From Pseudomonas mendocina (GTDB lineage Bacteria > Pseudomonadota > Gammaproteobacteria > Pseudomonadales > Pseudomonadaceae): 64,000 nt of DNA. The stretch lies in NCBI GenBank assembly GCA_037482215.1, contig CP148074.1, forward strand, positions 3,534,001-3,598,000, in the 5' to 3' direction. Below the pieces are notes generated by a model that was given only the letters and a program-made list of their open reading frames with translations, made no database searches and was not told the DNA's origin. A program made the position numbers and the translations under genes. Below, piece by piece: positions 19,822 through 28,969 of this stretch (the first letter of the stretch is position 1; each line of letters opens with the position of its first letter).

Positions 19822-21009
19822 ATGCCCGCACGCAATATTCTAGTAATCAACTGTGGCAGCTCATCGATCAAATTCGCACTGATCAATGAGGACCACACAA
19901 ACACACGCCTGAGCGGCCTTGCTGAGCGGCTGGGCAGCCCGGACGCACAAATCCGCTGGCGCCTCGATGATCAAAAAGAAAACCTGATTTTGCCGGGGGC
20001 GGACCACCGTGCGGCGCTGGCGAAGATCCTGCCTCTGGTAGAGAGTGCCACCAATGGTCAGCTGCACGGCATCGGCCACCGCGTGGTGCATGGTGGAGAG
20101 CACTTCACGTCCGCCTGCTTGCTCACCCCAGCCAGCCTTGAGGGTATTCGCGCCCTCTCCCCTCTGGCTCCGCTACATAATCCGGCCAACGCATTGGGCA
20201 TTGAAGCGACCATGCGCCTGTTCCCTAACCTGCCGCAGGTGGCCGTATTTGATACAGCATTCCACCAATCGCTACCGGAACACGCCTACCGTTACGCCTT
20301 GCCCGAACACCTTTACACCGAGCACGCCGTACGCCGTTACGGTTTCCACGGCACCAGCCACCGTTATGTCAGCGTACGTGCTGCCGAACTCAGCGGTCTG
20401 CCAGTAGATGACAGCTGCTGGCTGGTCGCACATCTGGGTAACGGTAGCTCCACGTGTGCAATCGTTAACGGTGAAAGCCGCGACACCAGCATGGGGCTGA
20501 CGCCCCTTGAAGGCTTGGTCATGGGTACCCGCAGCGGCGATGTTGATCCGAACCTGCATAGCCACTTGGCGCGCAACCTGAAGTGGAGCCTGGAAAAGAT
20601 CGACACCCTGCTCAATAACGAGAGCGGCTTGCTTGGTTTGTCTGGCCTGTCCAACGACATGCGCACGCTTGAACAGGCACGTAGCGAAGGTCATGCAGGC
20701 GCAACCTTAGCGATTGAAGTCTTCTGCTATCGTTTAGCGAAGTCACTGGCAGCCATGAGCTGCGCGCTACCACGCTTGGATGGCATTGTTTTCACCGGCG
20801 GCATTGGTGAGAACTCTGCCCTGATTCGCAGTAAAACCGTTGAGTCATTGAAACTGCTCAACCTGTCTTTGGATGAAACACTCAACAGTGAAATGGTCGG
20901 TGGCCAGACTGGTGCCATCAATGCTGCCGGACATCCTCGCATTCTGGTAATCCCGACCAATGAAGAACGGCAGATTGCCCTCGACACACTAGAACTGCTT
21001 AACCGCTGA
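19822..21009 (+). CDS. ackA: acetate kinase
   Basis: A 395-residue enzyme interconverting acetate plus ATP and acetyl phosphate; with Pta it runs overflow or fermentative acetate metabolism and acetate assimilation. Signature motifs: NCGSSSIKF (10-18), Arg87 in GHRVVHGG, catalytic Asp144 in AVFDTAFH, and GFHGTSH (174-180). Length is normal for the family. AAGGAG lies within the end of the DUF3565 gene, 6 nt before the ATG, indicating coupling. pta follows after 30 bp. Confidence 0.97.
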   Translation: MPARNILVINCGSSSIKFALINEDHTNTRLSGLAERLGSPDAQIRWRLDDQKENLILPGADHRAALAKILPLVESATNGQLHGIGHRVVHGGEHFTSACLLTPASLEGIRALSPLAPLHNPANALGIEATMRLFPNLPQVAVFDTAFHQSLPEHAYRYALPEHLYTEHAVRRYGFHGTSHRYVSVRAAELSGLPVDDSCWLVAHLGNGSSTCAIVNGESRDTSMGLTPLEGLVMGTRSGDVDPNLHSHLARNLKWSLEKIDTLLNNESGLLGLSGLSNDMRTLEQARSEGHAGATLAIEVFCYRLAKSLAAMSCALPRLDGIVFTGGIGENSALIRSKTVESLKLLNLSLDETLNSEMVGGQTGAINAAGHPRILVIPTNEERQIALDTLELLNR

Positions 21010-21039
21010 TCGCCGTCCGCCTGTAATATCGGAGCACCT

Positions 21040-23133
21040 ATGCACACCTTTTTTATCGCCCCCACCGGTTTCGGTGTCGGCCTGACATCCATCAGCCTGG
21101 GTCTGGTTGGCGCGCTTGAGCGCGCGGGCCTCAAGGTGGGTTTTTTCAAGCCAATCGCCCAGCCTCATCCGGGTGACCAAGGGCCTGAGCGCTCCAGTGA
21201 ACTGATTGCCCGCACACATGGGTTGAACTCCCCCAAACCTCTGCCGCTGTCTCAAGTCGAGCACATGCTGGGAGACGGCGAGCTGGACGAGCTGCTGGAA
21301 GAAATCATCAGCCTCTATCAGCAAGCCGCTGCCGACAAAGACGTGGTTATCGTTGAAGGCATGGTGCCGACCCGCCAGGCCAGTTATGCCGCCCGGGTCA
21401 ACTTCCACCTAGCCAAGAGCCTGGATGCCGAGGTGATTCTGGTGTCGTCGCCGGAGCAGGAGAGCATCAACGAACTGTCTGACCGTATCGAGATTCAGGC
21501 ACAGATGTTTGGCGGCCCCAAAGACCCCAAAGTCCTTGGCGTCATTCTTAACAAAGTACGCAGTGATAAAGGCCTTGAGGCCTTTGCCGAACAGTTAACC
21601 GAGCACTCCCCCCTGCTGAAGACCGACGACTTCCGTCTGCTTGGTTGCATCCCATGGCGCGATGACCTCAACGCCGCCCGCACCCGCGATATCGCGGATC
21701 TGCTCGGCGCACGTGTACTCAATGCTGGCGATTATGAGCAGCGCCGGGTGATGAATATTGTCCTGTGCGCTCGAGCAGTGGCGAACACCGTACAGCTGCT
21801 TAAGCCCGGTACGCTCGTGGTGACGCCAGGTGATCGCGACGACATCATCCTCGCCGCCAGTCTGGCCGCCATGAATGGCACACCGCTGGCGGGCCTGCTG
21901 CTGTGCAGTGACTTCGCCCCAGATCCACGCATTCTCGAACTCTGTCAGGGCGCTCTGAACAGTGGCCTGCCCGTCATGACCGTAAGCACGGGCTCCTACG
22001 ATACGGCCACCAACCTGAACCGGCTGAACAAAGAGATTCCGGTTGATGATAAAGATCGTGCCGAGCGCGTCGCCGACTTTGTTGCCAGCCACTTAGATCA
22101 AGACTGGTTGCTGGCTCGCTGCGGTACGCCTCGGGAACTGCAGCTGTCTCCGCCCGCTTTCCGCTATCAACTGGTGCAGCGCGCCAAAGCGGCCAACAAA
22201 CGTATTGTCCTGCCAGAAGGCAGCGAGCCGCGCACTGTGCAAGCCGCAGCCATCTGTACAGCACGGGGCATCGCCCGCTGTGTTTTGCTGGCCAAGCCGG
22301 AAGATGTCCAGGCGGTTGCCCGCAGCCACGGCATCACGCTGCCGGAAGGGCTGGAGATTCTTGATCCAGAGCTAATCCGCGGACGCTACGTCGAGCCGAT
22401 GGTTGAACTGCGCAAAAACAAGGGTCTGACAGCTCCTGTCGCCGCTGCGCAACTGGAAGACAGCGTTGTACTGGGCACCATGATGCTCGCGCTGGATGAA
22501 GTAGATGGCCTGGTATCCGGCGCCATCAACACCACCGCCAATACGATCCGCCCGGCCCTGCAACTGATCAAGACAGCACCAGGCTACAACTTGGTGTCCT
22601 CGGTATTCTTCATGCTGCTGCCGGATCAGGTTCTGGTTTATGGCGACTGCGCTGTAAACCCAGACCCTTCCGCGCCGGAGCTGGCGGAAATCGCGCTGCA
22701 AAGCGCAGCCTCAGCCGAGGCCTTTGGAATTAACCCGCGCGTTGCGATGATCAGCTACTCCACCGGCAGCTCAGGCAGCGGAGAGGAAGTCGAGAAAGTC
22801 CGTGAGGCCACCCGCCTTGCCCAAGCCAGCGCCCCGCAGTTGCTGCTGGATGGCCCACTGCAGTACGACGCGGCAGCCATCGAAAGCGTCGGACGGCAAA
22901 AAGCGCCAAACAGCCAGGTTGCCGGACGCGCTACGGTATTCATTTTCCCAGACCTGAATACCGGCAACACCACTTACAAAGCCGTGCAACGCAGCGCTGA
23001 TTGCGTCAGTGTGGGGCCGATGCTGCAAGGCCTGCGCAAGCCGGTCAACGACTTGTCCCGCGGCGCCCTGGTGGATGACATCGTGTTCACCATTGCCCTT
23101 ACAGCCATTCAGGCGGCCAGTCTTTCTCGCTGA
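21040..23133 (+). CDS. pta: phosphate acetyltransferase, long form
   Basis: A 697-residue three-domain Pta converting acetyl-CoA and phosphate to acetyl phosphate and CoA. The N-terminal BioD-like P-loop domain begins FFIAPTGFGVGLTSISLGL. A DRTGG domain occupies the middle (about 215-330). The catalytic PTA domain runs from about 375 to the end, with LPEGSEPRTVQAAA and FPDLNTGNTTYKAVQRSA. The N-terminal P-loop is degenerate, GFGVGLTS, where GKT/S would be expected, as in other long Pta proteins. It lies in an operon with ackA. Confidence 0.97.
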   Translation: MHTFFIAPTGFGVGLTSISLGLVGALERAGLKVGFFKPIAQPHPGDQGPERSSELIARTHGLNSPKPLPLSQVEHMLGDGELDELLEEIISLYQQAAADKDVVIVEGMVPTRQASYAARVNFHLAKSLDAEVILVSSPEQESINELSDRIEIQAQMFGGPKDPKVLGVILNKVRSDKGLEAFAEQLTEHSPLLKTDDFRLLGCIPWRDDLNAARTRDIADLLGARVLNAGDYEQRRVMNIVLCARAVANTVQLLKPGTLVVTPGDRDDIILAASLAAMNGTPLAGLLLCSDFAPDPRILELCQGALNSGLPVMTVSTGSYDTATNLNRLNKEIPVDDKDRAERVADFVASHLDQDWLLARCGTPRELQLSPPAFRYQLVQRAKAANKRIVLPEGSEPRTVQAAAICTARGIARCVLLAKPEDVQAVARSHGITLPEGLEILDPELIRGRYVEPMVELRKNKGLTAPVAAAQLEDSVVLGTMMLALDEVDGLVSGAINTTANTIRPALQLIKTAPGYNLVSSVFFMLLPDQVLVYGDCAVNPDPSAPELAEIALQSAASAEAFGINPRVAMISYSTGSSGSGEEVEKVREATRLAQASAPQLLLDGPLQYDAAAIESVGRQKAPNSQVAGRATVFIFPDLNTGNTTYKAVQRSADCVSVGPMLQGLRKPVNDLSRGALVDDIVFTIALTAIQAASLSR

Positions 23134-23140
23134 ATATCAT

Positions 23141-23166
23141 GGCCGCCGAAAGGCGGCCTTGATGCT
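23141..23166 (+). terminator. ackA-pta operon terminator
   Basis: GGCCGCC (23141-23147) and GGCGGCC (23152-23158) form a 7-bp stem with a GAAA tetraloop, 8 bp after the pta stop. A moderately T-rich stretch follows. Confidence 0.65.
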
Positions 23167-23330
23167 TATTTGATTTGAAATAACGCGAAAATCTTTAATT
23201 CAGCATACAAATCAATACTTGCAGTTCAGTGCACAATCGTTACCCTGTTCACGGCATCAGTGCGCGCATCTTGCTCGCCCAAGAGCCTTTTCAGTGGCAT
23301 ACGCCCTCAATTACCGGAAACACCGTTCCC

Positions 23331-24233
23331 ATGCTGCACTTTCTGCCTGCCCCGCTGCGAGGTCTAATCGCCAGCCTGATGCTCGCCCTGAACACCTTGA
23401 TCTGCTGCTGGCCGCTTTTCGCAGTCGCACTATTAAAACTGCTTATCCCAATTCCCGCAGTACAACGCCTGTTGCGCTTCGTCATGCATGGCATTGCTGA
23501 ATTTTGGATCAGCGTGAACAAGTTCTGGATGGACTTGGTCGGTAAGACAAAATGGGAAGTCAGCGGCCTGCAAGGCTTTGATAAAAACCACTCCTACCTT
23601 GTAACCAGCAACCACCAGAGTTGGGTGGATATTCTGGCCCTGCAATACCTACTCAACCGGCGCCTGCCATTGCTCAAGTTTTTCCTTAAACAGGAGCTAA
23701 TCTGGGTGCCCGTCATTGGCCTGTGCTGGTGGGCGCTGGAGTTCCCCTTCATGAAACGCTTCAGCAAAGAATACCTGGCCAAGCATCCGGAAAAACGCGG
23801 TCAAGATTTAGCCACCACCCGCAAAGCCTGCGAGCGCTACAAAACCAACCCCGTTGCGGTTTTCAACTTCCTTGAGGGTACCCGCCTGACTCCGGCCAAG
23901 CACGCGCAACAGCAATCACCGTTCAAGCACCTGCTCAAGCCCAAAGCCGGTGGTATCGCCTTTGTACTGGATGCAATGGGTGAGCACCTGCACAGTTTGG
24001 TCAACGTGACCATTTACTACCCGCAAGGTAACCCTGGGTTCTGGGACTTGCTATGCGGACGGGTTAACAAAGTGGTGGTTAATTTTGAGGAGATGCCAAT
24101 TCCGCAGGCTTTTATAGGCCGCAACTACGACCAGGACGATGCCTATCGCGTGCAGTTCCAGCAATGGGTCAATCAACTATGGCAAGACAAAGACGCCCAA
24201 CTGGAGCGCATGAAGCACAACACCCAGAACTGA
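23331..24233 (+). CDS. acyltransferase of the PlsC/LPLAT family
   Basis: A 300-residue membrane-associated acyltransferase. An N-terminal hydrophobic region (about 10-42) is followed by the catalytic NHQSWVD motif (94-100, H-X4-D) and the substrate-binding FLEGTR motif (180-185). Both place it among 1-acylglycerol-3-phosphate-type acyltransferases, nearest to the YihG-like group. The start at ATG 23331 is chosen because the upstream in-frame extension is unlike family N-termini, although the ribosome-binding site is weak. Probable role: phospholipid acyl remodelling at the inner membrane. Confidence 0.87.
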   Translation: MLHFLPAPLRGLIASLMLALNTLICCWPLFAVALLKLLIPIPAVQRLLRFVMHGIAEFWISVNKFWMDLVGKTKWEVSGLQGFDKNHSYLVTSNHQSWVDILALQYLLNRRLPLLKFFLKQELIWVPVIGLCWWALEFPFMKRFSKEYLAKHPEKRGQDLATTRKACERYKTNPVAVFNFLEGTRLTPAKHAQQQSPFKHLLKPKAGGIAFVLDAMGEHLHSLVNVTIYYPQGNPGFWDLLCGRVNKVVVNFEEMPIPQAFIGRNYDQDDAYRVQFQQWVNQLWQDKDAQLERMKHNTQN

Positions 24234-24263
24234 TGCCTCATCACAGGCTTTTGCTTCGCCCAA

Positions 24264-24300
24264 TAAAAAACGCGCTCCGTCACCGGTAGCGCGTTTTTTA
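24264..24300. terminator. bidirectional terminator between the acyltransferase and OmpA-lipoprotein genes
   Basis: An A-run, then ACGCGCT paired with AGCGCGT across an 11-nt loop, then a T-run (24264-24300). It is located between two convergent genes. Confidence 0.88.
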
Positions 24301-24312
24301 TTGGACCACATA

Positions 24313-24969
24313 TTACAGCGGACGCAGGTTGATCTCGACACGACGGTTCTGCGCACGACCTGCCTGAGTATCATTAGTGGCGATCGGCTGGCTTGAACCT
24401 GCACCGTAGGCCGAAATGCGCGAAGCATCCACACCATTAGCGGTCAGATAAGCGGCGACACTCTGAGCACGTCGGTTAGACAGATCCTGATTGAGCTGCT
24501 GTGAACCCGTACTGTCAGTGTGACCAACGATGTTCACACCGTTTTTGTTGAACTCTTTAAACACCTGCACCAGCGAATTCAGTGTTGGGTAGAAGCTGCC
24601 GGAGATATCCGCAGAGCTGCTGGCGAAAGTAATGTTGCCTGGCATGATCAGTTTAAGGTCATCGCCTATACGCTGAACCTGAACCCCGGTACCTTGCAGT
24701 GTCTGACGCAGCTTGGCTTCTTGAGTGTCGACATAGTAGCCATAACCACCAGCAGCCGCGCCACCAACAGCGGCACCAATCAGAGCGCCTTTACCGCGAT
24801 CTTTCTTGCTGGAGGTAGCGGCACCAATCAGCGCACCGGCAACCGCTCCGGCACCACCATACATTCCCGCTTTACTCGCCTCACTCTCACCCGTGTACGG
24901 ATTAGTAGTACAACCTGCAAGAATGCTTACACCGACAACTGTAACGGCCAGATTCTTCAACAATTTCAT
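24313..24969 (-). CDS. OmpA family outer-membrane lipoprotein, YiaD-like
   Basis: A 218-residue lipoprotein. The lipobox LAGC gives Cys20. A Gly/Ala-rich glycine-zipper region (about 35-75, with GAVAGALIGAATS and GALIGAAVGGAAAGG) precedes a C-terminal OmpA peptidoglycan-binding domain. That domain carries HTDSTGS, then SNRRAQSVAAYL and GRAQNRRVEINL. AAGGAA lies 7 nt before the ATG at 24969. It probably anchors the outer membrane to peptidoglycan. The neighbouring acyltransferase-pta-ackA-slyD order matches what I recall of P. aeruginosa PA0833-PA0837. Confidence 0.92.
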   Translation of the reverse strand: MKLLKNLAVTVVGVSILAGCTTNPYTGESEASKAGMYGGAGAVAGALIGAATSSKKDRGKGALIGAAVGGAAAGGYGYYVDTQEAKLRQTLQGTGVQVQRIGDDLKLIMPGNITFASSSADISGSFYPTLNSLVQVFKEFNKNGVNIVGHTDSTGSQQLNQDLSNRRAQSVAAYLTANGVDASRISAYGAGSSQPIATNDTQAGRAQNRRVEINLRPL

Positions 24970-25067
24970 GGATGTTTCCTTAATAAGCAACCCGGGTTCG
25001 CGCATGCTGAGAGTAAAAAGCACACACGAAGTTCCCTAACGTACCCTGTACAAAGTCCTAATAAAGC

Positions 25068-25712
25068 TTAGGCTCGAACGAAGGGATTATCCCGCATTTC
25101 GTCGCCCAAACGCGTATCGCTGCCGTGACCTGTTACAACGGTTGCATCCTCATCGAGGGTATACAGTCGCTTCTTAATAGAGCGCTCGATAGTTGCGTAA
25201 TCGCCCCCCCACAAATCGGTCCGACCAATACTGCGCTTGAACAAGGTGTCGCCGGCAATCAGCAGCTTGGCCTGGGGAAACCAAAAACTCATAGAACCCG
25301 GCGTATGACCAGGCGTGTGCAACGCCACACCACAACCGCATGCCAGCTCTTCGTCATCGGCCAACCACTGATCAGGTGCAGGAACGGGGGTATAGGGCAC
25401 TCCAAACATGCGGCACTGCATTTCCAGATTTTCCCAGAGGAACTGATCATCCTTATGCAGGTGCAAAGTGGCGCCTGTCTTCTCTTTCATCTGACCGGAC
25501 GCCAGAAAATGATCCAGATGCGCGTGAGTATGAATAATGCTCACCACCTTCAGCCCATGCGCATCGAGCCTGGCCATTATCAAATCGGGATTGCCACCGG
25601 GATCAACCACAATGGCTTTCTTGGTAATCGGATCACCAATAATGGTGCAGTTGCACTGCAACGGACCTACGGGAAACGTTTCGCGGATTAAGGAGGATTC
25701 GGCGGCCGTCAT
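25068..25712 (-). CDS. MBL-fold metallo-hydrolase, glyoxalase II-like
   Basis: A 214-residue metallo-beta-lactamase-fold hydrolase. The metal motif HTHAHLDHF supplies His63, His65, Asp67 and His68. Later ligands appear in HTPGHTPGSMSFW, IAGDTLF and TGHGSDTRLG. This short group resembles YcbL-type glyoxalase II enzymes, which hydrolyse thioesters such as S-lactoylglutathione. The start is set at ATG 25712, with GAGAG 5 nt upstream; other in-frame starts reach 25733. It stands alone between two minus-strand transcription units. Confidence 0.88.
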   Translation of the reverse strand: MTAAESSLIRETFPVGPLQCNCTIIGDPITKKAIVVDPGGNPDLIMARLDAHGLKVVSIIHTHAHLDHFLASGQMKEKTGATLHLHKDDQFLWENLEMQCRMFGVPYTPVPAPDQWLADDEELACGCGVALHTPGHTPGSMSFWFPQAKLLIAGDTLFKRSIGRTDLWGGDYATIERSIKKRLYTLDEDATVVTGHGSDTRLGDEMRDNPFVRA

Positions 25713-25794
25713 CATGACTCTCATTACCATCAAGACTTAATAAACAATTTTGGCACAGTGCGGGCACTTCACGCGCCTCATTGTTAACGGTGTA

Positions 25795-27156
25795 TTAATC
25801 TTGTCCTGGTAGCCAAACTCCAGCACTAAAGCCACCTTCGCGCCTGTTAGAAAGCTGGATGTGCCCTTTCATTTTTCGACAGATCATTTCAACGATTGAG
25901 AGCCCTAAACCCGCTCCAACTGGGTTACCACTGCTATAAAAGCGCTCACCCAGTTTTTCCAGATTGTCTTCGGGCACGCCCGGGCCTTGATCGAGCACCT
26001 CCAACAAGACGGAGCCATAACTGGATTGACTGAGCCGAACACACACTTCGCTGTTGTCCGGAGCAAAGGCTAACGCGTTGCCCACCAGATTTTGCAGCAT
26101 GACCACTAACGCAGTGGGATCCCCATTCAGGTGAATATCACTGCAATTTTCTAAGACCAACTCAATGTTGCGCTTAAGAGCCAGCGGCGCCAGTTCGGCC
26201 AACTCCTCACGCACCAGAGCGGTCAAATTAACCAACTCACTAATGTGATCACGAGGCTCTAGACGAGCAATGGTCAACAACTGGCTGGTGATTCGTGTGG
26301 TCCGAGCCAGCCCATGTTGTATGTGTTCTAAAGCAGCCTCACGCTCCTCTTGGCAGCCCGCATCTCGAGCATTTCGTGCGTGAATCTCTAGTATTGCCAA
26401 GGGGGTTCGCAACTCATGAGCTGCATTGGTGATGAAGCGCCGCTCGCGCTCGAGCAAACCTTGAAGTATTTCCATCTGCCGATTTAGCGCTAAACGCATA
26501 GGCTCGAGCTCTGATGGAAGCATCTCTGACATAAGTGGATGCAAGCTGTTAACTGGGCGGGAGCGCAACTGATAGGCAAACTCACGCAGTGGTTTTAGCC
26601 CCCAACTGAGAATCAGACTAAGAATAATCACCAGAACTGGCAAACCGATCATTGTCGGCAGAAAGGCCTGCTGCAACATTCTGCTAATCAGGCTGCCCCT
26701 CAGGTCATAACGCTCCCCAACCCAGACCCTCTGCCCCAGAGTACTGGCTTCAAGCAGCGCGCCACGCCACTCCTGAGTATCTAAGATAAAGCTTTGTATG
26801 CCTGACTCAAGAGGTATATCCAATTGCGGCGCTTCAGCTGAGCTAACCAGTAAGCGACCGTCATCGGCCCATATCTGAAACTCCAAATGGACTTCATACG
26901 GGTGTCTGGCCAGGCCTTTTTCTGCGTAATTCAGCGCTGCGTCCAACTCAGAGGAGAAAAGTTGCCAATCGAACCCCTCCTGATCCTGCAATGGCAGCAT
27001 ACCCTGTAGCAATCGAGCGCCCTGAATCAGCTGTGCATCGTAGACACTGCCAATTCGCTGCTGGCTCCCCCACAGGGTCAAACCAGCCACCAACAGCCCG
27101 CCTGCAACAACCAAGGCAAGCGTCGGTATCAGAATGCGGGCCCTGATAGAGCTCAT
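25795..27156 (-). CDS. two-component sensor histidine kinase
   Basis: A 453-residue inner-membrane kinase. TM1 lies at about 7-29, a periplasmic sensor region at 30-165 and TM2 at about 166-187. A dimerisation domain carries phosphoacceptor His247 in NAAHELRTPL. The HATPase domain shows LQNLVGNALAFAPDN (N box), DQGPGVPEDN (G1) and GAGLGLSIVEM (G2). The architecture matches QseC/PmrB-type kinases. It overlaps the response regulator gene by 4 bp. The signal is not predictable. Confidence 0.94.
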   Translation of the reverse strand: MSSIRARILIPTLALVVAGGLLVAGLTLWGSQQRIGSVYDAQLIQGARLLQGMLPLQDQEGFDWQLFSSELDAALNYAEKGLARHPYEVHLEFQIWADDGRLLVSSAEAPQLDIPLESGIQSFILDTQEWRGALLEASTLGQRVWVGERYDLRGSLISRMLQQAFLPTMIGLPVLVIILSLILSWGLKPLREFAYQLRSRPVNSLHPLMSEMLPSELEPMRLALNRQMEILQGLLERERRFITNAAHELRTPLAILEIHARNARDAGCQEEREAALEHIQHGLARTTRITSQLLTIARLEPRDHISELVNLTALVREELAELAPLALKRNIELVLENCSDIHLNGDPTALVVMLQNLVGNALAFAPDNSEVCVRLSQSSYGSVLLEVLDQGPGVPEDNLEKLGERFYSSGNPVGAGLGLSIVEMICRKMKGHIQLSNRREGGFSAGVWLPGQD

Positions 27157-27818
27157 GAACTGCGCTCCACCAGATAACCCACTCCACGTACAGTGCGAAT
27201 CAGGCTGCTATAGAGCTTTTTACGCAGGTTATGTATCAAAACCTCTAGCGTGTTGCCTTGAGCGACCTCCTTCCAACCGTAAAGGGTATTGCACAGACGC
27301 TCGCGGGTTACAACGACGCCAGGCCTAGCCAACAGGTGGTACAACAGACGGAACTCCATAGACGTCATCGAGACCACTTGGCCGTGGTAGCGCACCTCCT
27401 GACAGGCTAATTCTAGGCTGATGCCAGCGTGTTCCAGTAATGGACGCGCGCGCCCCTGACTACGCCTTAACAAGGCACGAATACGCGCCTTGAGCTCGTC
27501 AATGTCGAAAGGTTTAATTAGATAGTCATCCGCACCAGCATCCAGTGCCTGTATGCGGTCACTGACCTCATCCTGCGCAGTCAGCACCAATACGGGGACA
27601 TTTGTGTCTACCTGCTGCCTAATGTTGCTCAGCAGCTCCAGACCGCCGAGCCTTGGCAAGCCCAAATCAAGCAGTATCAGGTCGAATTGTTCAGAACGTA
27701 AAGCGTGCTCAGCATCCATCCCGGATGTAAACCAGCCCAGGGTGTAACACTCGCTACGCAGTGCCACCCTAATGCCCTCACCTAACGTCTTGTCATCCTC
27801 AACTAATAACGCACGCAC
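27153..27818 (-). CDS. OmpR/PhoB family response regulator
   Basis: A 221-residue regulator paired with the adjacent kinase. The receiver domain has acidic Glu7, Asp8 and Asp9, phosphoacceptor Asp51 (LLLDLGLPR), Thr/Ser in VLVLTAQD, and the conserved lysine in DYLIKPFD. The C-terminal winged helix (about 125-220) includes SMEFRLLYHLL and RTVRGVGYLV. The start is GTG 27818, with an excellent AAGGAGG 7 nt upstream; a longer frame to 27857 is rejected. PmrA/QseB-like by domain layout. Targets unknown. Confidence 0.94.
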   Translation of the reverse strand: MRALLVEDDKTLGEGIRVALRSECYTLGWFTSGMDAEHALRSEQFDLILLDLGLPRLGGLELLSNIRQQVDTNVPVLVLTAQDEVSDRIQALDAGADDYLIKPFDIDELKARIRALLRRSQGRARPLLEHAGISLELACQEVRYHGQVVSMTSMEFRLLYHLLARPGVVVTRERLCNTLYGWKEVAQGNTLEVLIHNLRKKLYSSLIRTVRGVGYLVERSS

Positions 27819-28100
27819 TCTGCAACCTCCTTGTGTGCAGTTCACGAGTCTTTTCACAACACTCGCATGCGCGTTTCCATGTGTTGCCAGGTATTAGGCA
27901 TTAAGACTTTATTAAGGTTCGCACATCAGCGCTTATGGCCAGATGGCCGGGCCACTGCCTACTCCAACGTTGGAGTCAACAGCTTGCATATTCCCCTCAA
28001 AGCTAGAGCAATGTTGCACGTTGTATCCGGACAAACGGTAAAGGTAAGTCCCATCTGTTAACGCTTTTTTCACAACAGGGATTTTCTTCACTGCTAGCAT

Positions 28101-28212
28101 GCACGCTCTCTTTGGGGAGTAGCCTGCCTTCATTCATTGAAGGCGCCTTGGTCAACATTCTCGGCAAATCGCCGTGGCCAAGGCATCCGGACGGAGTGGC
28201 GAGACCAACGAC
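28101..28212 (+). ncRNA. yybP-ykoY Mn2+ riboswitch upstream of mntP
   Basis: The conserved yybP-ykoY core is readable: TTTGGGGAGTAGCC (28111-28124), then GTCAACATTCTCGG (28150-28163) and the closing GCGAGACCAACG (28199-28210). GCCTTGG and CCAAGGC pair perfectly across the central arm. The aptamer lies directly upstream of mntP, the gene this riboswitch controls in E. coli. Mn2+ binding is known to switch on expression of such exporters. Boundaries are approximate. Confidence 0.88.
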
Positions 28213-28226
28213 ATCTCTGCGCCTAG

Positions 28227-28267
28227 AGTCGGGCACGCAGAGGGTTGTCGTTGTCTGATGCCCGACT
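28227..28267 (+). promoter_or_regulatory. candidate expression-platform hairpin of the mntP riboswitch
   Basis: AGTCGGGCA (28227-28235) pairs perfectly with TGCCCGACT (28259-28267), ending 11 nt before the mntP ATG. Formation of this 9-bp stem would structure the translation-initiation region, so control of ribosome access is plausible. It has no T-run and is not a typical terminator. Confidence 0.5.
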
Positions 28268-28278
28268 GGTATGCGCAT

Positions 28279-28854
28279 ATGAGTCCACTGTCGTTAATTC
28301 TTGTCGCTCTGGCGATGTCCACTGATGCCTTCGCTGCTGCAATCGGCAAAGGCTCAGCCCTGAATAAACCCAATATCGTGATTGCCTTACGCACCGGCAT
28401 CATCTTTGGTGTGATCGAAGCCATTACTCCGATCATAGGATGGCTACTGGGCCAAGCTGCCAGTGCTTACGTCGAACAGTGGGATCATTGGATCGCCTTT
28501 ATCCTCTTGCTTGGTCTAGGCGTGCACATGATTTGCAACGGGCTGTCGGGGGAAAACACCAAGCACACACAGAAACCGGATCAACACTCCTTCTGGCTGC
28601 TGGCCCTGACTGCGGTAGCAACGAGCATTGACGCTCTGGCAGTAGGGATCAGTCTGGCCTTTGTTGACGTGAATATCTGGCTTGCCGCCGCCGCAATCGG
28701 GATCGCGACGACAACAATGGTCACCATTGGCATCATGCTTGGCCGTATTTTGGGTGACGTTGTTGGCAAGCGCGCTGAGATTATTGGCGGCTTGGTACTG
28801 ATCGGCATTGGTGCGGCGATCATGTTGGAACATCTGCTTTACGCCGCAGCATAA
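28279..28854 (+). CDS. mntP: manganese efflux protein MntP
   Basis: A 191-residue inner-membrane Mn2+ exporter with about six helices. The two related halves carry the family's acidic motifs, [16 protein letters not shown] in helix 1 and [16 protein letters not shown] in helix 4, with the transport aspartates. The start is ATG 28279 ([16 protein letters not shown]), matching family N-termini; in-frame upstream codons fall inside the riboswitch leader and are rejected. Expression is likely induced by Mn2+ through the upstream riboswitch. Confidence 0.95.
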   Translation: MSPLSLILVALAMSTDAFAAAIGKGSALNKPNIVIALRTGIIFGVIEAITPIIGWLLGQAASAYVEQWDHWIAFILLLGLGVHMICNGLSGENTKHTQKPDQHSFWLLALTAVATSIDALAVGISLAFVDVNIWLAAAAIGIATTTMVTIGIMLGRILGDVVGKRAEIIGGLVLIGIGAAIMLEHLLYAAA

Positions 28855-28889
28855 AGCCAACTCAAGCCCTTACAGCAAGACAGCAGGCA

Positions 28890-28927
28890 CAAAAAAACCG
28901 ATACCAGCACACTGGTATCGGTTGTTT
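28890..28927. terminator. bidirectional terminator between mntP and the efflux operon
   Basis: A 12-bp stem, AACCGATACCAG (28896-28907) with CTGGTATCGGTT (28912-28923), flanked by an A-run on the left and a T-rich stretch on the right. It serves mntP on plus and possibly the ttgC-like gene on minus. Confidence 0.88.
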
Positions 28928-28969
28928 TCTGAGAAACGCGCTAAAAACTTAAGGCTCTTCTCGGACGCG

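Noticed and set aside
27831-28061. Plus-strand frame of 76 codons upstream of the mntP leader
   Set aside because: No domain or initiation signal was seen, and it lies in a region expected to hold divergent promoters.
28174-28278. N-terminal extension of mntP
   Set aside because: The extra 35 codons lie inside the riboswitch and its hairpin. The family N-terminus begins at 28279.
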